Of a DNA stretch of 21,733 nt, positions 1 through 8,349 are shown piece after piece. The first letter of the stretch is position 1; each line of letters starts with the position of its first letter. A program made the translations under genes and the position numbers. Under the pieces are notes generated by a model. It made no database searches. It was given only the letters and a program-made list of their open reading frames with translations, and was not told the origin of the DNA. The DNA lies in NCBI RefSeq assembly GCF_008831285.2, contig NW_022204568.1, positions 1-21,733 of the forward strand, written 5' to 3'. This stretch comes from Nymphaea colorata (Eukaryota > Streptophyta > Magnoliopsida > Nymphaeales > Nymphaeaceae).

Positions 1-98
1 CCAACCCCAACCCCAACCCCAACCCCAACCCCAACCCCAACCCCAACCCCAACCCCAACCCCAACCCCAACCCCAACCCCAACCCCAACCCCAACCCC
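1..98. repeat. Macronuclear telomere, (CCCCAA)n
   Basis: Sixteen consecutive CCCCAA units with no variant, starting mid-repeat and ending CCCC before TCCTTTTA. The C-rich strand runs 5' to 3' from the left edge, which is the orientation expected at the left end of a linear chromosome (the G4T2 strand would form the 3' overhang). CCCCAA is the repeat of oligohymenophorean ciliates; hypotrichs and euplotids use CCCCAAAA. The other end of the window (21733) has no telomere, so the chromosome continues. Confidence 0.98.
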
Positions 99-210
99 TC
101 CTTTTATATTAATTTTAGAGCTATTTTGTTTTGCAAATAATTTTCTCTATTATTAGTTTGTTTAATAGATAGATTATATCATTCCTCGTGTTTATTTTTG
201 GCTATGACTA
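99..210. other. Short subtelomeric AT-rich spacer
   Basis: About 110 bases of AT-rich sequence between the last telomere repeat and the stop codon of the first gene. It must hold the 3' end of that gene. No subtelomeric satellite or second repeat type is visible. Confidence 0.7.
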
Positions 211-900
211 TCAGCATAATGACAAGATCTCATTTACCTTATTCAAAATTTCTGCTCCATCGTCTTCTAAATGCTACTATTCAATTTTGAATTATGTCTA
301 AGCCATTCCCATTTTGTCCTTCCCATTTTCGAATTAAAAGTCCTTGAGCTTGGAAATGATCTAAACTCTTGACTCAAGCAGTTCAAATTTATACTTCTTC
401 AACATTTTTTTAATGTCTTTACCAACTAACTTAAAATCCATCATCACTGTTCTCACATTTTATTTCAGTTACTCTAGGTTGATGAGTTGCTGGTTGGAAG
501 TACTGGCGATTTGTCTGTCGAAGGTGATTTCTTGGCTCCTAAGCTGTTGGTCGATGCTACGCTGCTGTTCGTTATGCTGCTGGAGGTCAAGGAGTACGCG
601 ATGCAGATTGTCGTTTTCTGCTGCTAGGCGTTGGTTTTAGGCGTGACAATCAATTGAGCATTTGCTGTTGATCGAAGAAAAGGAAACTGAAGTGTTAAGA
701 GAAGCGTAGAGGCGATCGAGGTAGTGGAAAAGGTGGGTAATTTCGTACTAGAAGGAGGAGAGCTCAATAAAAGAAAACTCTTCCTCCTGAGGGTGGAGGT
801 AGTTTATGATTTAAAGGTTGATCTTTTGTAGAATGATGTCCAGCTTGTCCAGAATCTCTTTCTTCACCTGGTAAAAGATGTCCTCGCTTACCTATACCAT
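211..900 (-). CDS. Coiled-coil protein of unknown function
   Basis: An uninterrupted reading frame of 229 codons runs from ATG (900-898) to TGA (213-211) when TAA and TAG are read as sense. At least a dozen in-frame TAA/TAG codons occur, so a standard-code ORF caller sees nothing here. The protein is rich in Glu, Lys, Gln and Leu, with heptad-like stretches (for example around NQRLAAENDNLHRVLLDLQQ) that predict a coiled coil across the middle and C-terminal half. No enzyme motif, signal peptide or membrane segment is seen. An in-frame ATG pair lies about 48 bases upstream, but it overlaps the TGA of the neighbour, so the start at 900 is preferred. The stop lies only 113 bases from the telomere. 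I do not recognise the family; a cytoskeletal or basal-body role would be a guess. Confidence 0.75.
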
Positions 901-950
901 AACTGCCAACTTTATAATCCAAATCAAATTATATACACTCCTATCCATCA

Positions 951-1789
951 TCAATCGCTGGTGAACAGGCTTTCGTGTGGTTGCAGGATCCACATATCTT
1001 TCCAGTTCGGCAAACTGTGAAGGCTGGCCTCAGAAAGCAGGCCCGCACGCCCCTCTCCATTTACTTGCTCTCCTTCGAAAAGAAACTCCCCAATCACGAG
1101 CTGGCAACGCTTGCCCTTCACCTTCATCTTTCCTATTTTCCACAGTCCCTCACCTTCCTGCACGGTTTTGCTGGTCTCAGGAAGCCTCTTATGGGCAACG
1201 TCTGACGCAAAGCAGGGAAGAATAGGGGTTTGGAAGATGGTGGTCTGGAAAATGCCTTCTTGCTCCTTATTGGCGACTCGATGGGGCTGGCTAGGCCTCA
1301 CAATCTCGTACTTTTCAGGTTCTTCCTCTCTCTGAGTATCCTGGTTTCCTGCATATTTGTTCTCCCCTGTGACCATTTGGCGAATATCGATCTTATCTAA
1401 ATCCATGCATTTCTACAGTTTTTAAGAATCGGTTTCTTTTCGATGATATGCTTGTCCTGTGTCTCCTTGTAATGGTCCAGCAAGAAGAAGCTCTCCTTTG
1501 GCTCACTATTGAGGCTCTACAATTTTTGGGACTTGCTGCGCTTTCTGAGAGTGTCAATAGGCACTTCTGAGACGAGTGCAGATGATGATGGATTCAGTTA
1601 AACAGTGATTGATGCTTCTATTGCTTTTTGGGTGGGCGACTTCCTATTGTGGCTTTCCCAGATTCTTAACGAAAGACTAGGCTATGTGCTAACAGCTTTA
1701 CTCTAGTTGCGATAGTGCTGCTGCATGTGCTTGAGCGAGGAAGGGAGCAGAAACTTTTTGGACTTCTCCTTTTCTTTTTGCTCTGACAT
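951..1789 (-). CDS. Hypothetical protein, one frameshift
   Basis: Read from ATG (1789-1787), the frame opens with a Lys/Glu/Ser-rich segment (MSEQKEKEKSKKFLLPSSLK) and stays open with several TAA/TAG sense codons. At a run of five A (1419-1423 on the plus strand) it must move to a second frame, which continues to TGA at 953-951. Restoring one A joins both halves into about 280 residues. The C-terminal part has Gly/aromatic spacing (GEGLWKIGKMKVKGKR) loosely like a MORN repeat, but not enough to call one. It is tandem with the coiled-coil gene downstream, 50 bases apart. The product is unrecognised. The N-terminal half is supported only by an open frame and composition. Confidence 0.6.
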
Positions 1790-1872
1790 TTCTCTTATAT
1801 CAAATAATGTTGACTCTCGTATCAATCTTAATCATAATCATCATAATTAGGTGAAGGAAATTCACGTATTGA

Positions 1873-3333
1873 TCAAGAAGTCGTCTATTCGGTGTCCAAT
1901 AGCTTGTCCACCTTTTATGCTTAATCCTTTTTGGTTTATTTGACGATGAGCATGGCAAGTCCACCACCTATGTTGAAGAAACCTCCGATGAAGACGGCCT
2001 TGAGCTTGGAGTAGTTGGCGAGAGTGACCAGGAATGGCGCCGCCATGTTGCCGAGGTTGGACATGGCTTCAGAGACGCCGAGGCCGGTCGAGCGGATGGA
2101 GGTAGGGAATGTCTCGGCGGAGATGAGACTGAAGAGGGCGAAACCGACCGTGTTGAAAAGTCGGCTGCAGCCGATGAGGACCAGGTCACCGATCTGCGAG
2201 CTAGTGAATTCTACACAAATGCCCAGTGCTCCTGAGAGTATCATTAGCACAACGATCCAAAATCTGCGCTTCATCCGGTGACAGAAGAAGTTGGTGAAGA
2301 AACAACTCAGGAACTACAAGCACCCAATCACCAGCATGTTCACCTCGAACCGGTAGCCATAGTCGTCTATGGAGTATTGTACCGTGTAGTAGAATCCATT
2401 GTTACAAACTTGTGAGAGGCTGAGGACAATGAGAGGAACTAAATACTTGGCCTTCAGGAAGGTATCCTTGATCTCCAATGCCTCTTCAGTGCTTTCGATC
2501 GCGCCTTCGAGAGATGTGAGCTATTATTTTCCATTGAAGCGGGCGATGTAATTTAGACTTTGAAGGCATTCTGCATATCGCTTTTGGGAGTAGAGGATTC
2601 AGGCGGCTACACGATGAAGAGGGACATGATGAAGAGCAAGAATAGGGGAATAGCGAAGATGTAGAAGCAGATGTGGAGCCAGTCGGTTATGTAAGTGATG
2701 ATTGGGTAAAGCATGATCTCGCCTAAAGCCCTAAATCCAATATACTTTACCAGAAAGAATAGGTCAGGATAAGGCTGCGCTGCCGCCAGATGTCCGAGCT
2801 AATTTCGCTCAGGTAGGAGTAGCTGACCATCGATAGCGAGTATCCTCCAAAACCCATCATGATGATTCCGATGTAAAGCAGGGGGTAGACCATATAGTAG
2901 GTTCCCAGAGTTAGAACTTTGTTATTGTTTGCTTACGGGTGGTGCCGATGATGGATATGCAGAGGGTGGAGACGATTATGACCCTCCTCCCCAGCTTGTC
3001 GGCCAGCATCGACAGCAGGATAAGTCCGGTGACGCTCCCTGCGAACTCCGCCGATATGATTGAATTGCGGACGTATAGTTTGTCGCAGTAGAGCTCAGCG
3101 TAGCTGGTTATGGTATGCACCTGGTCGATGGTGCAGGTGCTGATGACTCCGCAGGCATCGACCTCCTTCACTCCGCTAATGCCTGAGCAAGTAAAGGTGG
3201 GAGTCATCAGCAGGTAGCTAGGCAGGAACACAATCAAAGAGATGAACAACCACTTCGCACTCACGAAAACTATCGAAAATATTTGGAACCTACCTTGGTC
3301 GCCAACCTTCTCCAAAAGCTTTTGCGTCTGCAT
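1873..3333 (-). CDS. SLC22-type organic ion transporter (MFS)
   Basis: A major facilitator of the organic cation/anion (SLC22) group, expected to be a plasma- or vacuolar-membrane carrier of small organic ions; the substrate cannot be inferred. The N-terminus LLEKVGDQGRFQIFSIVF matches the family start, followed by TM1, a Cys-containing extracellular loop, the MFS motif DKLGRR and further membrane helices. Two 20-nt introns (2917-2936 and 2731-2750) are required to keep frame. Near 2595-2607 a frameshift separates a PPES segment from ILYSQKRYAECL, at the usual loop between TM6 and TM7. The last helices end in a charged tail at TGA 1875-1873. Total about 473 residues, slightly short for the family (500-550). 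TAA and TAG occur side by side (after FNGK), and a TAG in TM8 falls where SLC22 proteins often have Glu. Confidence 0.88.
2731..2750 (-). other. 20-nt intron in the SLC22-type gene
   Basis: GTAAAGTATATTGGATTTAG on the minus strand. Removal splits a TGG codon (phase 2) and joins LTYSFW to ALGEIMLYP, restoring the frame across a membrane helix. Confidence 0.85.
2917..2936 (-). other. 20-nt intron in the SLC22-type gene
   Basis: GTAAGCAAACAATAACAAAG on the minus strand, with canonical GT and AG ends. Removing it joins IIGTT to LLTLGTYYMVYP in one frame; leaving it in shifts the frame and loses the conserved membrane segments. Confidence 0.85.
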
Positions 3334-3916
3334 TTAATAAATACCTCCAAACCCTCTTTGTAATAAGGAAAATTTCAACTTCTCCTTTTGGTAAAGCCAC
3401 CATGGCTCTTTTGCTCCTAAATACTGCTAAGCTCAAGCTATCACTCAAAGGTTGATTGAAGATCTTGCAAATACAACGATCTAGAAGAGAATTTTATCCG
3501 TTGACAGAAGAAGTGAGTGAAGGACCAGCTTAGGAACATGCTCACTTCGAACCAATAGCTATGGTCGTCCAAAGAGTATCACACTAAGGAATAAGAAATC
3601 TTGCAAGTTTCTGATGAAGATATATGATTAGAAGAGAAGAGCTCCTGATCATGGTAGGCAATTAATCAAAAAGAAGATTGGCAATAATAATGACGAAATA
3701 TTAATAATTAATCATGGATAAGATTTCAAGGACAGATAGATAAACCCATCTTATGTCAATCTTAGACAAGATAGATTCTTGATCTTAGTTTCTTTCTTTT
3801 CCTTTTATTGATTTTTTTTTATGTGTAGTATACGAACAGCATCTTGATTATTTTTCATAAGGGTGATGGTGGGAGAAATATGATCGGGATAATTAATATA
3901 GACGTTCTAACTGAAT
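3334..3916. other. AT-rich spacer with a gene relic
   Basis: Apart from the transporter fragment at 3470-3610, this 580-base stretch shows no supported gene. It is AT-rich, with poly-T and ATTAAT tracts near 3700-3850, and must contain the promoter of the SLC22-type gene immediately 5' of 3333. Confidence 0.6.
3470..3610 (-). pseudogene. Decayed fragment of an SLC22 transporter
   Basis: The minus strand reads like the region around TM7-TM8 of the intact neighbour: YSLDDHSYWFEVSMF here against YSIDDYGYRFEVNML there, then a C-terminal FTHFFCQR against FTNFFCHR. About 15 bases are missing in the middle, a TGA replaces the CAA codon before YSLDD, and neither flank continues in frame. Nucleotide similarity is visible by eye over about 140 bases with 2239-2415. 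The likely reading is a local tandem duplication of which one copy was mostly lost. No start, stop or intron remains, so it is not expected to make protein. Confidence 0.7.
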
Positions 3917-4346
3917 GAGTAAAGGCAATTCTTCAGCTGTTTATTACATGTGCTTGCTCATGGAGTCCTCATTAAGATGATAGTAAGTTTTATATTTATA
4001 GGCTTCTACCCAATTGCAATCTTTTTGGACGTTTTAGCAATCTTAGCAACCTTCAACTACTGCTGCACCAAGTAGGACTACGCCTTCTGGCTGACCTCCC
4101 AAGCCATCAAGTTTCACATCGACGCTCTCTGCTCAAGTTGATCTAATCCGCGTGATACTTCCCATTATTCCTTATCTTTCCAAAGCAAAGATTCCTCTTC
4201 AGAGTTTATTTGCTAATAATCATCGACTTTTATGCTAAGTTTAAATATTAATCAACCAACATAATACCCCACCAATTATCAATCCTAACGGTATAAATTT
4301 CCATATGTTCAAGATTGAAAGTTAGATGGTAACCAAAGTCCCATTG
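3917..4346 (+). CDS. Possible small membrane protein, uncertain
   Basis: From an ATG at 3917, a short frame leads to a segment with hydrophobic stretches (YPIAIFLDVLAILATFNYCC, then a later one around FRVYLLIIIDFYAKFKY). Linking these needs either a candidate 19-nt intron (3973-3991, GTAAGTTTTATATTTATAG) or frameshifts near 3965 and 4140-4160. Cys- and aromatic-rich composition fits membrane-embedded pieces, and base composition rises in GC between about 4000 and 4160 as in other coding parts of the window. No family is recognised. It could also be a decayed gene, since it sits next to the transporter relic. Confidence 0.3.
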
Positions 4347-4388
4347 AATCGGCATCTTTAATTTTACAATTATGTTAGAATTGACACA

Positions 4389-5691
4389 TCATATTTAAGA
4401 AACTTACGACTACTTTATATTGTTGTCGTAATCCTATTTCTTTTCCTCCGTTTTCTTTTCTTTTGGGCAATTTTGGGAAAAGGAGCAGCAATACACAATT
4501 AGTGCAGTGGCTAGGAGGATGGCCCAACTCGCAGCGTCTATGTAGACTTGGATGTCTGATTTGTTCTTTTCGAAGTAGCGCAGACAGTAGTCCTTGGAGG
4601 CCAAGTTAAGGTGGATTTCTTCGATTTATCTCATAAAGGGCATGCCTTTGGAGGCACTGAAGAGCACAGAGCTGATCTCTGACTCCTCCTCCACCATAAA
4701 CTATAATCCCCAGCAGTTGTAAAGCACATAGTTCTGCAGAAAGTTAGTGTATAGAGGATGCTGGTAGCCCACATACTTTCTATGAAACTGAGGACGCAAC
4801 CCAAAACGGTCCATCACTGAAGTTGAGTATGTTGACAAATCTGCCCACATCGGGTGTAGAAGCAGGTCAGCATCATGTAACGCCTTAAAGGCACTTACGG
4901 GTGCTTCGATGTGCCAAACTCCATAGTATTCGATTGCGTTTAAAGTAGAATTTTCTCGCTAAAGCTGTTTTTGCTTCCTCTGGATGACTATCTGCTGAGG
5001 GTAGTTACTTCCTACAAAGTAAGGGTCCATCACAGTGGGCAGCATCTCGATCCCTTCCTCCAAAATTTCAGCATCCATGCGTTCTTTCGTTTCTCGTAGG
5101 TCTCAAGGTAAACCTTCAGCCAATCCTCCATGAACTAGTTGCGCGGCTTACCTAAGATGAACCAAGCTTCGTACGAAGGAAACAGGTTAACGACTTGCCC
5201 TGACTCCAGCTTCTTTGAGAAAATTTTTCCAACACTGTAAGCGCTCATCAAGAGCTGTGGAGACTCGCCCACCTTGTTGTAGATGTAGGGCAAATCGAAG
5301 TGCTAAGTCCAGGAGAAGTCTATTAGGAAGTATGAGCTGGCATCCACCCACATTCCTCCATACTTCCTAATCAGCAGGAGGCGAATCATGTCAGACTTAA
5401 GCTGGAACTGAGGAGTGGGTGACATCAATGTGTACCTTTCTACCAATTAAGGATCTAAGTATTGTCCTAAAGTTTTCTTCGATAGGACGATATGCTTCCA
5501 CCCTGAGGCTTTAGCCAGTTTTTCCTTCTGCTGCAGGCAGAGTCTGGCGAAGATGGGAGCTGATTCAATCCCTTGCTCCCAGTACTACCAAAGAACCTTC
5601 GGGAAACCAGTGGAAGTGGTCTCAAATGCAATCTCCTCACCCTTGACTAGGATTATTCCCACAATATTATTAGAAAGGCCTTCGGATTCAT
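4389..5691 (-). CDS. GT32 / Caps_synth-like glycosyltransferase
   Basis: A predicted membrane-bound sugar transferase of the secretory pathway. The N-terminus is hydrophobic (around AFLIILVGIILV, frame uncertain there), like a signal anchor. It is followed by FPKVLW-YWEQGIESAPIF, which matches the opening motif of the capsular-polysaccharide-type family (iPkxiWxYWexGxxxaP), and KSDMIRLLLIRKYGGMWVDA, the nucleotide-sugar-binding motif with Asp in MWVDAS. A frameshift at an A run near 5085 (one A missing) joins this to a second half. The C-terminus carries a hydrophobic helix (AASWAILLATALIVYCCSF) and a Lys/Glu-rich tail ending at TGA 4391-4389. About 430 residues. Two ends capable of membrane insertion are unusual; one may be cleaved. 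Acceptor and donor sugars are unknown. Confidence 0.75.
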
Positions 5692-6074
5692 ATTAAATAA
5701 ATTATAAATAATCGCGTATTTAATCATAACCATCATCCTCACCGCGTTAGAAGAGGCTGTGTTTATCTGTACTGGCTGATTTAGTATTCAAACCAACAAT
5801 TCTATGCTGCAAAATCTTATGAATAGCATCAATCAAATAGCCTAATCAGATAATCTCGATAATCAAAAGCATTCATCGATGCGCAAATAAAACCAATAAT
5901 AAAAAAATTTAAATTTCTAACCGCTTCTAATTATTGTATCTGGTGGCTGAACAACGCCACCGCCTAACTTCAACCTTTAACTGAGGAGCAAATACAAATA
6001 CTTAGCGAGGCACTGCCTATTCGCTCATTCCAAGCCAGCTGCGTTTGGGCGTAACGCTTATAATAGTGTAATTG
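5692..6074. other. Divergent intergenic region
   Basis: This lies between the glycosyltransferase (minus) and the zinc/TPR gene (plus). The part up to about 5940 is very AT-rich and probably carries both promoters. From about 5946 the GC content rises and an open plus-strand frame (LTEEQIQILSEALPIRSFQ, then AERLEE with TAA/TAG as Glu) leads to the Cys-rich start at 6075 if one T is added near 6072. The true N-terminus of the downstream gene therefore probably lies here. No in-frame ATG was found for it. Confidence 0.5.
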
Positions 6075-8267
6075 ATGTGCGAACATAATAAGAAAGCGAA
6101 AATATTTTGCGTAGCTGAGGATTGCAGCCACGGAGCCCCCTTCGCCTGCATGGACTGCATCCGCAAGCACCACAAGACTGGACCCAGGGAAACTCTGCTC
6201 CAAGAAGACGAGCTGTGGCCTTTTTGAAGCTCTACCAGGTGCCGTCTCACATCAGGGAGCAGCGCAAAGGCCCTGTCTATCGGCTCTATCAGATGTTGAC
6301 CAGCTGTAAAAACGAGATTTGTGACCAACTGGACCGCTATTTCGGCTCGATCCTGAGCAAGCTTAAGTACCCCTTCCTCTACCACGAAAACATCTTGGAG
6401 GCCTTTAGAGCCATCCGCGACAAGAACTACCATAAGCTGGCCCACTCCGAGCTCCTGTCTTTTTATAGAACTTCCAAGAAGACCAGCAACCACAGTTTCC
6501 TCGCCAAGGAAGTGCAGTTTTATTAATAATACGTTAGGGAGACCCACGACAGCATCAAATAACTAACGTCCAAACTCAAGGCCCTCTAGAAGATTCTAGG
6601 CTTCGACATCACAAAAGAGACTTATGCGCTCCACCACGATATCACTTCTGAATTAGCAGCTCTCATCAAGCAGAACACCCAAAAGTAGCCAAAGGCTTCC
6701 ACTCCTGCCAAACCTAGCGCTGCAAAAAAATAATAAACTGTCAAACTAGTCAAACCTATCAGCAGCCTCAACAATTCCTTCACTCTGGAACCTTCAAAGC
6801 TCAGGCCGAAAGTGGAAGAGCCTTTTCTAACTCCCAAGAAATAGCAAGATTGCCTGGACCTTAGCATGGATAAATCAGTTTCCATCTTGTCCAACGACAG
6901 CAGGTCAGCTTCCAAACTAGAGGAAGTAAACCTCACAATGCGGAATTCCGAAAGTAAAACGTCTATTCTGAAGCCGTTGAACGAAAGCAGCCTGCTGTTT
7001 TCAGTGGAAAAGTGCAGGAACAACTAAAATGCGAGAGAGTAGAAGGAGAAAGACGATAAAAAAGCAGCGTAAACGATGAAAAACTAGTCGGTGGGGCATC
7101 TGCAGTAATACCAGTGTAGCACATCCCAAGCTGATAGCATTTTCATTAAGATTTCTGAAATCACGCCTCCCCCAGCAGGCATGGAGTCCAGCATCGGCGA
7201 AAAGATCAACCACTGCGAAACCAACTCCACCATACCACAGTCCACCGTATCAGTCAAGAAAGACCCTGTCAAACTCAAGAGGAAAACGTAGCTAAGCGGC
7301 TAGCAGACCTCATAAAGGAAAAAACGCAAAAATAGGCGGAGCTCAACGCACGTAAAACGCCCTAGAAGCCAGTGCTGCACTAGTCCAAGCTGATCAAGAA
7401 CTCTAGCAGCTAGATAAAGGATACTCCAGTTTCTACGCTAAAGAGTAAGCTAGAGCTGCGGCAGTCACACTTCCTATCGGTTGTGAATAAGCGTAAGGCC
7501 AGCAACCATGAAAGCTCCTTCAGCGACAGCCTTGGAAAGGACGTCTTTGAGTTCTCGCGGGAGGAAAGACCAAAGATCATCAGCAGGTCCATCAAGAAGG
7601 AAATCCCCCTCCCCGAAGCCGGCTCAGTGAAGACTGAACCAGCGCCTGCAAAAACGCTGGAGTCAACTAACGAGAAAGAGTTAGAGATGGCAGCTATCTT
7701 CATCGCAGGTATAAACCAGCCTTCCATCTAAAACAAGGTGTGCTTCCTCGAAAAGTATCTGGCGAAGTATGAGAGCAACCTGACGGCGGTGGAGTATCTT
7801 TCCTACCTGTATCTGCAGCAGGGAAAGCCAAAGGAGTGCCACAGCCTCTGCTGGTCATACCTGGAGCGACTGGGCGACTGCCGCGACGAAAGGGCTATCG
7901 CCACCCTCACCATTAACTGCTCGGCCGCCCTCAATGAGCTAGGCAGGTACTCCGAAACCATCAAATGCGTCGAGGAGAGGCTGGGCAGGAACGGAGAGAA
8001 CGACCTCATGCACAAGATCATCGCCGACGCCTTCTTCAGCATTGGAGTCGTTGACAAGGCGGTTTACCACTACGAACGGGCGACGAAGCTCAACGGGAAG
8101 CTGGACGAAGCCTACTACAACTTAGCAGTAATCCTTTATCAGCAGGACAGCTTCTTCAACGCAAAGATGAACATAGACAAGGCCCTAGCCCTCAAAAGTA
8201 ACCCGCACTATCTCGAACTCAGCACATAATCCAGGAACGCATCCAGCTCAGCGAGGAAAACTCGTGA
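6075..8267 (+). CDS. Zinc-binding module plus TPR protein
   Basis: Three parts can be read. Residues 1-40 hold a Cys/His cluster (C-EHNKKAKIFC-VAEDC-SHG, then CMDC and HH) that should bind one or two zinc ions, like a B-box variant. The middle (about 6800-7700) is Lys/Ser/Pro-rich and looks disordered. The last 170 residues contain TPR-type helix pairs, clearest at AVYHYERATKLNGKLDEAYY and YYNLAVILYQQDSFFNAK, a scaffold for protein binding. Frameshifts fit missing bases at T5 (6221-6225), A6 (7319-7324) and near 8223; the repaired frame ends at TGA 8265-8267. Many TAA/TAG codons are sense, including TAA-TAA near 6527. Length about 730 residues. The partner and process are unknown, and the upstream end is probably incomplete. 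The continuous frame across 7483-8220 shows that zinc and TPR parts belong to one gene, barring the frameshifts. Confidence 0.75.
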
Positions 8268-8349
8268 TACATTTTCGATAGTATAAACGCAACAAAAAAT
8301 AATTTAGTAGTAATAATAAGAGCATTGCCATGCTAATAATGGTGTGGAA

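Noticed and set aside
951-1335. Plus-strand ORFs at 975-1335
   Set aside because: They are antisense to the frame on the minus strand that shows sense TAA/TAG usage and closes at TGA.
3270-3293. GT...AG segment of 24 nt in the first exon of the SLC22-type gene as an intron
   Set aside because: Its length is a multiple of three, and it encodes the conserved GRFQIF motif of the family, so it is coding.
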